Source: Bacteroidota bacterium (GTDB lineage Bacteria > Bacteroidota > Bacteroidia > Chitinophagales > Chitinophagaceae). From it: a stretch of DNA of 64,000 nucleotides. The translations under genes were made by a program, and so were the position numbers. Positions within the stretch are counted from its first letter, which is position 1. Every line of letters starts with the position of its first letter. The notes beneath the pieces were generated by a model that saw only the letters and a list, made by a program, of their open reading frames with translations, searched no databases and had not been told where the DNA came from. The stretch spans positions 744,001 to 808,000 of the forward strand of contig JADJJH010000002.1 in the NCBI GenBank assembly GCA_016706595.1, written 5' to 3'. This document shows, piece by piece, positions 50,816 through 60,314 of this stretch.

Positions 50816-51117
50816 AACCTAGGCTTTTATTCTACCAAATGTAAGGTTTGCTTCTTCCTGAAATTAAATTAGAAATACACAGCTGTGGGTAAATTTTTAG
50901 AGATACGAGATTAGAGTTAAAAGATGGGAGGAAATAGAACGACCACAACAACGTTGGAGATGCCAACAAAAAGTGAAAATCAAGCAACGATAAGGATTTC
51001 CCTTCAATTCTCACCTATCTAACACCAAAGCATGTTTATCCATTTTTTTGGAGGCGTAAAACCTAAGGCCTCTACTTAATCTCAATACCTGCCAACTTCT
51101 AGTGTCGAATTTTCGAA
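50816..51117. other. 302-bp gap between scpB and the L,D-transpeptidase gene
   Basis: No gene is seen. The scpB -7 box is near 50836. Further in are a GTTGG/CCAAC stem with a 5-base loop at about 50953-50967 and a GAGGC/GCCTC stem near 51051-51072. The right end (tcgaattttcgaattaccgaa) carries short TTCGAA-type words. Confidence 0.5.
50836..50843 (-). promoter_or_regulatory. scpB: -7 box (TACATTTG) for scpB
   Basis: Exact minus-strand match 20 bp before the ATG at 50815. Confidence 0.5.
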
Positions 51118-52791
51118 TTACCGAATCTCCTTATCCCATTTATAAATATCTTTCAAATACATGATATTTCCTACACTGTCCATAGCATTGGTTAGATAAA
51201 CGATATAAACAACTAGGTCGCGTTTAAAAGGGATATACTTTGTTTTACGGGTTTTGCAAATCGAATCGATGAATGCATATGAATACTTTAGGCTATCCTG
51301 TAATAAAAATTCGGCAAACTCTTTAGGTTTATTCACTCTCACACATCCTGAACTTAATGCGCGATTATTTTTCACAAAGTCTTCACGATGTGGTGTATCA
51401 TGCAAATATATTGACCATGGATTAGGCATGTTAAATTTTACTTCTCCTAATGAACTGCGATATCCAGGAGCCTGACCTATTCTGTAATTTCGATAATTTT
51501 TTGAATTTATACTGGATGCACTTACCACCCTACCATTTCGGTCGTATGCTTTTAAGCCACGCCTTCGAAGATATGAGCCACCTCTTCTTGCTATTCCGGG
51601 GATCACTTCTTCTTTCATAATAGTAGGTGGTACGGTCCAAGGCGGACTCAATACAATGTGCTGTAGTTTAGAAACTAAGGTTGGAGTTGGACGGGATGGT
51701 TTCCCAACTACAGCTTTCATATGAAATTGAATAGAATCTTGATTTACATAGTCTAGTTCCATTTTAGGTACTACCACCCATACATATGGCTGGGTAAAAT
51801 TCAAGGGCATCCACCGCATACGTTCCATATTAAGTGCCAAAGTTTTTAATTTGTTGGCAATAGGTAGGTTTAGTTTCGACAAGGTAGTTGAGTCGAGCTT
51901 CCCATTTGTCTTTACCTGATTTAAATATTGGAACTTTTTTACCGCATTTAATAAGTCATCTTGCCAAAAAAATGAACTTGTATCTTTTGGCAACCCAATT
52001 TCTATGCTTAACCTTTTACGCAATATCTTTAATTCTGGCAATGAATCGCCTACTTTTAAGCTGTCATTTTTTACCTGTATAATTGCCCAATTTGATTGTG
52101 CTTGCAATTGTGTAAGTCGTTTATACTCATTCCGAAATGCTTTATAATAGCTGTTATTAGGGCGTAATTTATCAAAAGTGGCAGGAAGGCTGTTTTCATC
52201 AATAGCTTTCTTGCATGAATTTGCCACACTAAAGTTGCTATCATTTTTTATCTTCCAATACTTTCTTATTTGAAGTGTGGTATCTTTCCCATACACCATA
52301 TCATTTGTTAATGAAATGAATGAATAGCTCAAACTAGCTTCAAGATTATGTAAATCATCTAGGGTATAAGAACCCGTTTTAATATTTGAATACAAGGAGT
52401 GTATACTCGCAGAAAGATATTTGTTTTTTTCCAAACCGTCGTATTGGATTTCTTCTAAAATTTCTAAGTAATCAGAGGCTTGCTTCGTTACGCCGTCTTT
52501 AGTTAACCAACAAGCCTCATAATTTCGCGATGCATATAGCTTTTTAAAGTCATAAAGAGATACATATTTTTGATCGTCAATCTCAATAAGGCTATCTGAA
52601 CTATTGCAAAGGTCACTTAAATAGTTGCGAAGAGTTAGCATATCCACTTTTGTGGTTTCAATTGCGATAGCATTTTTCTTGTTTTCTTGACCTTCGCCAG
52701 GTGTATTACAAGCTTGCATCATGAGCAAATAGCCAAGTAATCCAATAAAAATAAATTGTGAATTTGTGGTAAGTGATTTGATAGAGAACAT
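51118..52791 (-). CDS. L,D-transpeptidase (YcbB/LdtD-like)
   Basis: The 557-residue protein has a lipoprotein-like signal with MMQACN (Cys28), an inserted helical region, a peptidoglycan-binding segment (DLLNAVKKFQYLNQVKTNGKLDSTTLSKLN) and the YkuD catalytic domain. The catalytic motif is HxnSSGCVRV, seen as RALSSGCVRVNKP with Cys483. The domain layout follows YcbB/LdtD enzymes that make 3-3 cross-links. It acts in the periplasm. A TAGGTTTG -7 box lies only eight bases upstream of the ATG, so the leader is very short. Confidence 0.88.
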   Translation of the reverse strand: MFSIKSLTTNSQFIFIGLLGYLLMMQACNTPGEGQENKKNAIAIETTKVDMLTLRNYLSDLCNSSDSLIEIDDQKYVSLYDFKKLYASRNYEACWLTKDGVTKQASDYLEILEEIQYDGLEKNKYLSASIHSLYSNIKTGSYTLDDLHNLEASLSYSFISLTNDMVYGKDTTLQIRKYWKIKNDSNFSVANSCKKAIDENSLPATFDKLRPNNSYYKAFRNEYKRLTQLQAQSNWAIIQVKNDSLKVGDSLPELKILRKRLSIEIGLPKDTSSFFWQDDLLNAVKKFQYLNQVKTNGKLDSTTLSKLNLPIANKLKTLALNMERMRWMPLNFTQPYVWVVVPKMELDYVNQDSIQFHMKAVVGKPSRPTPTLVSKLQHIVLSPPWTVPPTIMKEEVIPGIARRGGSYLRRRGLKAYDRNGRVVSASSINSKNYRNYRIGQAPGYRSSLGEVKFNMPNPWSIYLHDTPHREDFVKNNRALSSGCVRVNKPKEFAEFLLQDSLKYSYAFIDSICKTRKTKYIPFKRDLVVYIVYLTNAMDSVGNIMYLKDIYKWDKEIR

Positions 52792-52799
52792 ATCGTTGG

Positions 52800-52807
52800 C
52801 AAACCTA
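52800..52807 (-). promoter_or_regulatory. -7 box (TAGGTTTG) for the L,D-transpeptidase gene
   Basis: Exact minus-strand match; eight bases separate it from the ATG at 52791. Confidence 0.45.
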
Positions 52808-52978
52808 CACGATTTTAGATGCTGAAAATAGAATGTGGCCAGCTTATTTTTTCACATTTCTTGAAGATTATTATATAATTATTTCTTGAATTTAAAATTC
52901 AAAGTGAGGTGCCTAAAATAGCCTAAACCTGGCTTAAACTTTTAGATTATCTTTACGTCTGAGCCGAAATTTTTAATT

Positions 52979-53545
52979 ATGTCGAATGCCATGACCGCAA
53001 TGCTGAGCGATGAGGAACTTATTCAGATGTTCGGTAATGAGGCCACTAAAGAAAAAGCCTATACAATGCTGGTAAAAAAGTATCAAGAGCGTTTGTATTG
53101 GCATATTCGACGATTATTGGTGCACCATGAAGATACCAATGATGTTATGCAAAATGTATTTATTAAGGTATGGCGTCATTTAGGTTCTTTCAGACAAGAG
53201 TCGAGCGTCTTTACATGGCTTTATCGGATAGGAACCAATGAAAGTCTAACTTTCCTTGAACAACAAAAAAAGAAACGATCGTTAAGTTTATCGGATGATG
53301 AATCTCCATTGGCCAATACCATTCGATCGGAAAAAGGTTTTGATGCGAATAAGTTGGAATGGAAATTACAATTGGCTTTACAATCGTTGCCACCTAAACA
53401 GAGGGCTGTATTTACTTTACGTTATTATGATGAAATGCCATATGAGAAAATGTCGGAAGTACTTGATACTTCAGTGGGTTCGCTAAAGGCATCTTACCAC
53501 CATGCTGCAAAAAAAATTCAAGAATTCATTGTTAAAGAGAATTAA
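52979..53545 (+). CDS. ECF-type RNA polymerase sigma factor
   Basis: The 188-residue sigma-70 family protein has region 2 (EERLYWHIRRLLVHHEDTNDVMQNVFIKVWRHLGSF), region 3-like linker and region 4 (LQSLPPKQRAVFTLRYYDEMPYEKMSEVLDTSVGSLKASYHHAAKKI in short). Such Bacteroidota ECF-like factors with a leading acidic helix usually pair with an anti-sigma gene right after them, as here. A TATCTTTA box lies 24 bp upstream of the ATG. The next gene starts 38 bp downstream. Confidence 0.88.
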   Translation: MSNAMTAMLSDEELIQMFGNEATKEKAYTMLVKKYQERLYWHIRRLLVHHEDTNDVMQNVFIKVWRHLGSFRQESSVFTWLYRIGTNESLTFLEQQKKKRSLSLSDDESPLANTIRSEKGFDANKLEWKLQLALQSLPPKQRAVFTLRYYDEMPYEKMSEVLDTSVGSLKASYHHAAKKIQEFIVKEN

Positions 53546-53583
53546 ACCCTTTTTGAAAGCAATAGTCTGAGCCGCGCAAAAAC

Positions 53584-54255
53584 ATGAAAAAACATCAAAC
53601 AATCATACAAGAGTTAAAGGAATTGGATATCCATTTACCGATGTCTGCAATGCCTGAAATGCAAATCCCGGAAAACTATTTCGAAGATTTTTCAACTCAA
53701 GTGTTAAGTCAAATCAAATCAGAATCATTTATACAATCACTTCCGTCACATACCCCCTATCAATTGCCTGAGAATTATTTCATCCAATTTGAAGAAGAAC
53801 TCAACAACCAATTGGATACCTTAGACTTTGAGGAATTGTCGAACGAAACGCCATATTCTGTTAGTGAAAACTATTTTAACGATTTTCCTTCAAGTATTTT
53901 AGCCACAATCAAAATTATAGAACCTACCTATTCAAGTAAAAAGAATTCAAAAAAATGGCTTCTAAATTTATCAATAGCAGCTACTGTAATGCTATTTATG
54001 GGATTGGCATTTTTACTTTTACAAAAACAACAAACTTCTGAACATGCAATCGCTTCACTTGAAGAACAACTTTCTTTAATTCCGGATTATGATATTGAAT
54101 ATTACGCTCAAACGCATGCCGGCGAATTAGACCAAAGTTTAAATGTTATGCCCATAGATGAATCTATGATTGATATAGATGGATTGCATAGCGAAATACT
54201 TGAAAATTCATTAAACCAACTTAGCGACGAAGATTTAGCTGCCTATAATTTATAA
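53584..54255 (+). CDS. Anti-sigma-factor-like membrane protein with ENYF repeats
   Basis: The 223-residue protein is cytoplasmic up to a single helix around 138-158 (WLLNLSIAATVMLFMGLAFLLL) and then periplasmic. The N-terminal part has three repeats of the form (I/L/V)PENYFxxF: IPENYFEDF at 26-34, LPENYFIQF near 62-70 and VSENYFNDF near 96-104. These repeats are common in proteins that follow ECF sigma genes in Bacteroidota. By position and layout I infer an anti-sigma factor; there is no zinc-binding (ZAS) motif. Three genes on this strand appear to form a regulatory unit. Confidence 0.7.
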   Translation: MKKHQTIIQELKELDIHLPMSAMPEMQIPENYFEDFSTQVLSQIKSESFIQSLPSHTPYQLPENYFIQFEEELNNQLDTLDFEELSNETPYSVSENYFNDFPSSILATIKIIEPTYSSKKNSKKWLLNLSIAATVMLFMGLAFLLLQKQQTSEHAIASLEEQLSLIPDYDIEYYAQTHAGELDQSLNVMPIDESMIDIDGLHSEILENSLNQLSDEDLAAYNL

Positions 54256-54308
54256 CCCTAACAAAATTTTGTTTATTTGTGCGGGTTCTACCCATTAAAA
54301 AAAATATC

Positions 54309-54878
54309 ATGAAACTTACAACTCACATCATATCATTATCATTACTACTTTTATTTACAACGCTACTCAATGCTCAAAATCGTGGTGAACGTGTAGAAAC
54401 TGCCAAGGTTGCCTTCTTATCTGAACGCTTACAATTGGCCCCGCAAACAGCAGAGAAATTTTGGCCTATTTATCATCAATATGATGAAGAAATTAGAATG
54501 TTATTACAAGAAAAGCGAAATAAGAATGATGAACGAAGTGCCGAAGAAATTCTTGACCAAGAACAAAAAGCCTTGGATATCAAGCGAAAGTACAGTGCCT
54601 TATTTTTGAAAGTGATTAGTGACGATCAACTTGGAAAATTGTATCAATCTGAAAGAGAATTCAATCGAATGCTCATTCATCGAATGAAAAAAATGCAGCA
54701 TCGTCAAATGAGGCAAACGCAAAACGAAAGAGCCTCTGATGAAAGAATGCAAATAGCCCCAAGGCCGCAACAATACATGGAAAAAAGAAACCCGGAAAGA
54801 AAACCTGAACAACCCATGGAACGCAGAAGTCAGGAAAGGAAGCCTGAGATGGTGAGACCAAAAACTAGTAATCGATAA
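54309..54878 (+). CDS. Spy/CpxP-like periplasmic protein, Arg/Met-rich
   Basis: The 189-residue protein has a signal peptide (HIISLSLLLLFTTLLNAQ) and a helical middle with ERLQLAPQTAEKFWPIYHQYDEEIRML, an LTxxQ-like fold of Spy/CpxP relatives. The tail is rich in Met, Gln and Arg, with ERKPEQPMERRSQERKPE repeats. Spy-like proteins act as envelope chaperones under stress. With the sigma factor and the anti-sigma-like gene upstream this looks like an envelope-stress operon. I chose the ATG at 54309 over a GTG at 54279. Confidence 0.72.
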   Translation: MKLTTHIISLSLLLLFTTLLNAQNRGERVETAKVAFLSERLQLAPQTAEKFWPIYHQYDEEIRMLLQEKRNKNDERSAEEILDQEQKALDIKRKYSALFLKVISDDQLGKLYQSEREFNRMLIHRMKKMQHRQMRQTQNERASDERMQIAPRPQQYMEKRNPERKPEQPMERRSQERKPEMVRPKTSNR

Positions 54879-54882
54879 TAAA

Positions 54883-55008
54883 GGATGGTTTAATAACCCC
54901 CTGATAATTTATTTTCGAATGCCTTCCGTACGGCACCCTTTATTGACTTAAGTAAATGCAGTTTTGAAAAATTTGCAAGCCTTGTCTGATGAGTTTGTTG
55001 AACCACCC
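54883..55008. repeat. Family A palindromic element between convergent stops
   Basis: The centre is TTGACTTAAGTAAA at 54953-54966. Left-arm words GGATGGTTTAATAACCCCCT and right-arm words TGATGAGTTTGTTGAACCACCC match loosely. The element fills the whole gap: 4 bp after one stop and flush with the other. Confidence 0.75.
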
Positions 55009-55754
55009 TAAACTCTTGAATAAGGTATTTTTACATCATGGTAAAATAAAAATGTCCAATGCCCTAACTTGCCTCTGCTTACATAATCTTGCCTAAGTTC
55101 CATCGACTTCCTTCCATCAAAATCATACTTCGCTATATATTTTGTTTTTAATTGCTTCAATTGGGGCGCCACATCACCACCAAAAAATACATGCTCCGAG
55201 TCGCTGTTTACTAAAAACGACATATGATAAGGGCAATGACCTCCATCTGTTTCAAAATGAATAAAGTTTTGAATATTACCATTGGGTTCAAGCCATTCCA
55301 CTTGCTGACTATTTTTTAAGATGTCGAAATCCTCAGTGACGTAAGAAAGCTTTGCATTTTCAAAACCAAAATCAAATTCTTTTTTGCTAATATAATAAGT
55401 TGCATTGGGGAAGCTGAGTTCTTTAATACCTAATGAATTTGTATAGCTTATTCCACCGGCATGATCTTTATGTAAGTGCGATAAAATTACCATATGAATA
55501 TCGGCTGGTTCCAATCTATGTTGACGTAAATTGGCATGTATTTGTAATTCGCCATTAGGTAAAGAATATCCTAAACCGGTATCAAACAAAATGTTTTTTC
55601 CTTTGGTTTGAATGAGAAAAGGTTGAATTTCTACTAATAATGATCCTGTAGGTCTTTCTGTTAATACATCAGTTGAAGGATTGAATGGGACAAAAATTTT
55701 GTCGTGACCAATGGTGAATACACCTTCTGAAAGTGGAATGATTTTTATACTCAT
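55008..55754 (-). CDS. Metallo-beta-lactamase-fold hydrolase
   Basis: The 248-residue protein has the HxHxDH motif as ILSHLHKDHAGGI, plus TGLGYSLPNGELQIHANLRQH and GGHCPYHMSFLV and FGGDVAPQ. It resembles the lactonase-like MBL group (AiiA/AttM relatives), but the substrate is unknown. It is the third gene of a minus-strand operon after mrdA and rodA, with 18 bp between. Its stop is flush with a family A palindrome. Confidence 0.8.
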   Translation of the reverse strand: MSIKIIPLSEGVFTIGHDKIFVPFNPSTDVLTERPTGSLLVEIQPFLIQTKGKNILFDTGLGYSLPNGELQIHANLRQHRLEPADIHMVILSHLHKDHAGGISYTNSLGIKELSFPNATYYISKKEFDFGFENAKLSYVTEDFDILKNSQQVEWLEPNGNIQNFIHFETDGGHCPYHMSFLVNSDSEHVFFGGDVAPQLKQLKTKYIAKYDFDGRKSMELRQDYVSRGKLGHWTFLFYHDVKIPYSRV

Positions 55755-55772
55755 AATTACTTATTGGCGAAA

Positions 55773-57092
55773 CTAACGCAAAACCATTTGTCGGTCGGCA
55801 TCTAATCTTACCAAAATAAAAAGTAAGATGGTAAATATTACTAATGAAGTACCTCCATAACTTATGAGTGGTAAAGGAATTCCAATTACAGGGGCAAGTC
55901 CCACTGTCATACCCACATTAATAGCCAGATGAAAAAATAAAATACCAGCTACACAATAGGCATAAATTCGGGTAAATTGTGATCGTTGTCGCTCGGCAAT
56001 ATTTACAATTCGAATGAGCAGAAACATGTATAATAATACTAAAATTGAGCTGCCAAAAAAACCAAATTGTTCACCTATGGTACAAAAAATAAAATCAGTT
56101 CTTTGTTCTGGCACCCAATTATATTGTGTTTGCGTTCCGTTTAAAAAGCCTTTCCCAAAAAAACCGCCGGATGCGATGGCAATTTTCGACTGACTGACAT
56201 TATACTCTGAGGCATTTTGTTTTTTTGGATCAACGCCCCCACCTGTATATTCTTCAGGAGTTTCTTGTCCTATCATGGTATAAATACGTTGTACTTGATA
56301 AGGTTTTAAAACACTCTTGAATGCAAAAGGAACCAATACTTGAGAAAATAAAACGCCGATAAACCAAATGCCGGCAACCACAAACAATATTTCTTTTCGT
56401 CGACGCAATTGTTTGCGTTCGGTGTATAAAATGATAACTGCTAATCCAGATAATATATAAAATAATATGGTTTTAGGTATTAGCAAGGTTGCCATAGTAA
56501 GTATTAAAATGGAGAAACCAATTATCAATACAATATTGGGTAAGCCTTCGCGGTACATTGCTAAAAAAAAGGATAGATAAACTAAGGCTAAGCCGGTTTC
56601 GTTTTGTAAAACAATAATCACCAATGGCACGATGGCAAATGCAGCACAAATGAGTCGGTGTTTTAACGTGGCGAAATTGGTATCCTGTAAGGTTAAAAAT
56701 TTTGCAATGGTAAGTGAAGTAAACAGCTTCATCAACTCGCCGGGTTGAAATGAAAAATACCCTAAATTCAGCCACGAATGAGAACCTTTTACGCCTTTAC
56801 CTAAGGGGGTAAGTGCCAACAAAAGAAATATAAATCCTATGGCATATCCTAAAAAAGGAATGGAGGTAAAGACTTTACTATCCATAAGAATAATTATTAA
56901 AGCGAGCACCAACGAAACGCCGAAGAACATGATTTGCTTCATGTAATTATTCTTCATGATAAAAAAGGTGGCATCAGTACTTCGATGTTCAACAGAGTAA
57001 ATGCATGCAATGCCAATAAGAGCCAGAACCAAATAGCTAATAACAACTACCCAATCAATGCGTTCAACCAATAATTTTGCTTTAAAGCTCAT
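55773..57092 (-). CDS. rodA: Rod shape-determining protein RodA
   Basis: The 439-residue SEDS protein has about ten membrane helices. The family block HSWLNLGYFSFQPGELMKLF, then VLQNETGLALVYLSFFLAMYREG and IPLPLISYGGTSLV identify FtsW/RodA. It polymerises glycan strands with its class B PBP partner; mrdA lies immediately upstream (11-bp gap), so it is RodA rather than FtsW. The periplasmic loop with the catalytic-region Asp is present (GGVDPKKQNASEYN). Confidence 0.92.
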   Translation of the reverse strand: MSFKAKLLVERIDWVVVISYLVLALIGIACIYSVEHRSTDATFFIMKNNYMKQIMFFGVSLVLALIIILMDSKVFTSIPFLGYAIGFIFLLLALTPLGKGVKGSHSWLNLGYFSFQPGELMKLFTSLTIAKFLTLQDTNFATLKHRLICAAFAIVPLVIIVLQNETGLALVYLSFFLAMYREGLPNIVLIIGFSILILTMATLLIPKTILFYILSGLAVIILYTERKQLRRRKEILFVVAGIWFIGVLFSQVLVPFAFKSVLKPYQVQRIYTMIGQETPEEYTGGGVDPKKQNASEYNVSQSKIAIASGGFFGKGFLNGTQTQYNWVPEQRTDFIFCTIGEQFGFFGSSILVLLYMFLLIRIVNIAERQRSQFTRIYAYCVAGILFFHLAINVGMTVGLAPVIGIPLPLISYGGTSLVIFTILLFILVRLDADRQMVLR

Positions 57093-57103
57093 GTTTGCTA
57101 ACC

Positions 57104-59143
57104 TTAGTAATTATAAATTTTTCTGAATACATAATCTGCCTTTATCGAATCTTTTCGTCGAGCCAAACTATCTTTTAAAAAGTTTTCGCGCGCGATACTA
57201 TCTGCCGAACGGTTTTTTCGCGCTGCTTTTAACTTGGCATTTTGTTTATCTAATGAATCTAGAATATAAGTATAGTTAGGAATAATTTTTGCGTCTTCCA
57301 TTCGCTTTACCAAGTACTTTCTTTTTTCACGAATACTATCCTTCAGATATTGTTCAATCATTAAACTTGCAATCGGTCCGGCCCAAGTGGCACCATAACC
57401 TGCATTTTCGATACAAACCGCTACAGCTATTTTTGGATTATCGCGAGGGGCAAATGCCACAAACATCGAATGGTTTTGAAGTTTTACTTTTTGCCCGTTA
57501 ATCATTCTCTCATTTTGTGCCGTACCGGTTTTTGCACAAACCACTACATCATCCATTTTGGCAATTTTACCAGTGCCTTGATCGACCACCGCTTGCATGC
57601 CGGCACGTACATATTCAAAAGAAGAATCTGCAATTCGAGCAACTACTTTCTTTTCGTGATACTTTTTTAACATCGGATGATTGCTATCCGCATCAATGGC
57701 TTTCACAAAATGTGGTATATAATAGTATCCTTTATTGGCAATGATACACATCGCATTGGCCATTTGAATTGGCGTAAGCTCAATTTCACCTTGTCCCATG
57801 CCAATGATAGCCATATTGCACGAGTTCCAATTTCCTTTATATACTTTATTGAAATAATTTGAATCGGGAATGCTTCCACCGCTTTCATGCGGAATATCGA
57901 CGCCCATGGGATGTCCTAATCCAAAACTATTCATGTATTGCGACCATCGCTGCAAGCCTACATGCACATTGTCATATTGCTTAGCATCAATCGCTAAGCG
58001 AAAAACATGGCAGAAATAAGCATTGCATGAATTGGCAATGGCATAAGCCAGGTTACGCGCATGGCCACCACCAGAGTGCGTACACCCAATTCGACGGCCA
58101 CAAGTATAATAACCACCACCGCATGGAAAGCCATAATCGGCTGTAATCACTTGTTCGTCGAGCGCAACTAACGCAGTAAGCGGTTTAAATGTTGAACCCG
58201 GAGGATACTTGGCTTGAATTGCGCGAATAAATAATGGCTTGGTTGCATCATTCAACATTTTGCTAAGATTAGCGCCTTTGTTTGAACCAGTAAGTAAGGT
58301 TGGATCAAAAGATGGGCCGTTTGCGAATGCTAAGATGCCACCGGTTTGCGGGTCTATCGCCACAGCACTGCCCAGTTTATTAGCCATCATTTTTTCAGTT
58401 AGTTTTTGCAAATCGGCATCTAAGTATAATTGCATGGCTTTTCCGGGCGTGGCTGCCGAATCGAGTTTGCCTTCTTTGTATGGACCTTGAATGCGTTGTT
58501 TAACATCACGCAATAAATACTGAACCCCGGGAATTCCTTTCAAAACTTCTTCGTAATAGCTTTCTAAGCCATTGATGCCGATATAGTCACCCTTTTGATA
58601 CTCGAAATACTTTTCATTTTTTAATTGCGATTCGCTTACCTCATTAATATAACCTAAAATAGTACCACCGCAACCGAAATTATAATTACGTTCGGCATGT
58701 TCTATTAAATCAATTCCTGAAAAGTCGTACAAATTTTCTTGCAGGCGAGCTACTGAAGAAGGCGAGAGATTTTTATATAAACTGGATGGTTTTTGCCAGC
58801 CGTTTTTATTAATTACTTTTTTAAGTTGATATCTAAAATCCTCAATGGGTACATTAATCAGTTTGCAAAGAAATAAAGTATCAAAATCGTTAGTGATTTT
58901 TTTGGGTTCAACTACTAAGTCATACACGATGCTATTATTCATTAGCACTTGATTCTTTCGGTCGTAAATGATTCCACGCGGTGGGTGTACTTTTTTAATG
59001 TAAACGGCCTGACCTAAAGCAGCTTCCTTATATCCCCCAATATCAAAAACCTGCAAAAAAAGCAGACGAATGATAATAAGTACGGGCACTGCAACAAAAA
59101 GTATCTTAATAAAAACATTTCTGTTTTGTGTAAAGTCTGCCAT
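57104..59143 (-). CDS. mrdA: Penicillin-binding protein 2 (MrdA)
   Basis: The 679-residue class B PBP has one N-terminal membrane helix, a pedestal domain and the transpeptidase domain with SxxK at 317-320 (PPGSTFKPL), SxN at 372-374 (ANSCNAYF) and KTG at 538-540 (CAKTGTAQN). It cross-links glycan during side-wall growth with RodA. mreBCD, often just upstream in relatives, are replaced here by an unrelated TPR gene. The C-terminal tail is long and charged. The promoter is TTTG-21-TACCTTTG. Confidence 0.93.
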   Translation of the reverse strand: MADFTQNRNVFIKILFVAVPVLIIIRLLFLQVFDIGGYKEAALGQAVYIKKVHPPRGIIYDRKNQVLMNNSIVYDLVVEPKKITNDFDTLFLCKLINVPIEDFRYQLKKVINKNGWQKPSSLYKNLSPSSVARLQENLYDFSGIDLIEHAERNYNFGCGGTILGYINEVSESQLKNEKYFEYQKGDYIGINGLESYYEEVLKGIPGVQYLLRDVKQRIQGPYKEGKLDSAATPGKAMQLYLDADLQKLTEKMMANKLGSAVAIDPQTGGILAFANGPSFDPTLLTGSNKGANLSKMLNDATKPLFIRAIQAKYPPGSTFKPLTALVALDEQVITADYGFPCGGGYYTCGRRIGCTHSGGGHARNLAYAIANSCNAYFCHVFRLAIDAKQYDNVHVGLQRWSQYMNSFGLGHPMGVDIPHESGGSIPDSNYFNKVYKGNWNSCNMAIIGMGQGEIELTPIQMANAMCIIANKGYYYIPHFVKAIDADSNHPMLKKYHEKKVVARIADSSFEYVRAGMQAVVDQGTGKIAKMDDVVVCAKTGTAQNERMINGQKVKLQNHSMFVAFAPRDNPKIAVAVCIENAGYGATWAGPIASLMIEQYLKDSIREKRKYLVKRMEDAKIIPNYTYILDSLDKQNAKLKAARKNRSADSIARENFLKDSLARRKDSIKADYVFRKIYNY

Positions 59144-59165
59144 TAAAATTTGGAAAATTTGCAGA

Positions 59166-59198
59166 CAAAGGTAAATGCATAATCCTATCTATTACAAA
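59166..59198 (-). promoter_or_regulatory. mrdA: mrdA promoter TTTG - 21 bp - TACCTTTG
   Basis: Minus strand: TTTG (59195-59198) and TACCTTTG (59166-59173) separated by 21 bp, 22 bp before the ATG. The clearest two-box promoter in the window. Confidence 0.6.
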
Positions 59199-59254
59199 GA
59201 GATATTCACAAAATTATTTTTTATTTGGTTTAGAATGTGGAATCAAAAACCTGT

Positions 59255-60127
59255 TTACTTATAAACAATTTGATAGCCTTTTAACTTAGCTTCTTTTGCA
59301 ATATTTGAAGCTTCTGTTTTTTTGCCAAGTCGATATAAATAAAGCGCCATTTGCTGATACCAGTAATGCATATCGTCATTTTTATTGGGTTTAGCTGCTT
59401 CCATCAGAACTAACATCTTCTCTAAATTTTTATGTTCTGTATAAAAATTAGCTAAAGCATTCCAGAATATGGTGGTATTCGGACTTAAATCATTAGCACG
59501 AATTAGCGCATACTCTTCTGACGCACTATCTTTTTGATGATGAAACGAATTCTGCCACCAGTAATAAGCATTCTCAGGAGCCATCTTTACCATTTTTTCT
59601 GAAATATAATTCATGCGTAGTTTGGTTTTAACCGGTATGGTACCTTCGTTCAATGAATACATATTATAGAGTTTAGCCCATCGTTCTACATCGCTCGAAT
59701 CGGTTTGGATTAATTTTTCGTATTGCTTAATTCCCAATGTAAGATACCGATTTGCCTCACCATAATTTGCTTTTGTATACCAATACAGCCAATGCAATTT
59801 ATCGTAACATAAAAAACAGGTTGAATCAATTTGTAAAGCTTTTTTAAAATTGACTATGGAACGTTCTCGTTGATTTCCATACAAGTTTAATAAGCCTAAG
59901 GTAATATTTCCAATCAGTTGCTGAGTCGAATCCTTGCGTTCTATTAATTCTTGGCTTTCTCTTCTAAAGTTAATTCTACTTGTATCAAAATAAGTATTTG
60001 AGCTTTCGTACAATCTTTTCAAATAAGTATAAATAATATTCAATGAATCTTGGCTGCTCATACTTTGCGCATGTATTGAAATACTTAGAATAAACTGAAG
60101 TGAAAGTAAAGTAGCTATTTTTTTCAT
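59255..60127 (-). CDS. Secreted TPR-repeat protein
   Basis: The 290-residue protein has a signal peptide (IATLLSLQFILSISIHAQ) and helical repeats: LLNLYGNQRERSIVNFKKALQIDSTCFLCYDKLHWLYWYTK, then EYALIRANDLSPNTTIFWNALANFYTEHKNLEKML and LYLYRLGKKTEASNIAKEAKLKG, in short TPR helices with varied lengths. It is probably a periplasmic scaffold. It lies between mrdA and a family A element on the same strand, with no -7 box I can trust. Confidence 0.65.
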   Translation of the reverse strand: MKKIATLLSLQFILSISIHAQSMSSQDSLNIIYTYLKRLYESSNTYFDTSRINFRRESQELIERKDSTQQLIGNITLGLLNLYGNQRERSIVNFKKALQIDSTCFLCYDKLHWLYWYTKANYGEANRYLTLGIKQYEKLIQTDSSDVERWAKLYNMYSLNEGTIPVKTKLRMNYISEKMVKMAPENAYYWWQNSFHHQKDSASEEYALIRANDLSPNTTIFWNALANFYTEHKNLEKMLVLMEAAKPNKNDDMHYWYQQMALYLYRLGKKTEASNIAKEAKLKGYQIVYK

Positions 60128-60159
60128 GATGATTGGTTATAATGAATTGAAGGGAATAG

Positions 60160-60314
60160 GCATTCTACTTAGTATCTGCAAGAACAATCATGTGCCTGAT
60201 AAGAAAAGGTCAAGTTCAAGGCTTGCGAAGCAAAAAAAAGTAGAGTTTACTAGGGTAAATGACAGCTTTTTTTGCAAGCGTAACGCAGAAATTGGCGTTT
60301 TCTTGCAGGCACTA
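60160..60314. repeat. Family A palindromic element at the aminotransferase stop
   Basis: The centre is TTTACTAGGGTAAA at 60246-60259. Arms include TGCAAGAACAA / TTTTCTTGCA at the ends and GCTTGCGAAGCAAAAAAAAG / CTTTTTTTGCAAGCGTAACGC near the centre. It ends at the aminotransferase TAG with the same GGCGTTTTCTTGCA..CAC as the 37850 copy. Confidence 0.65.
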
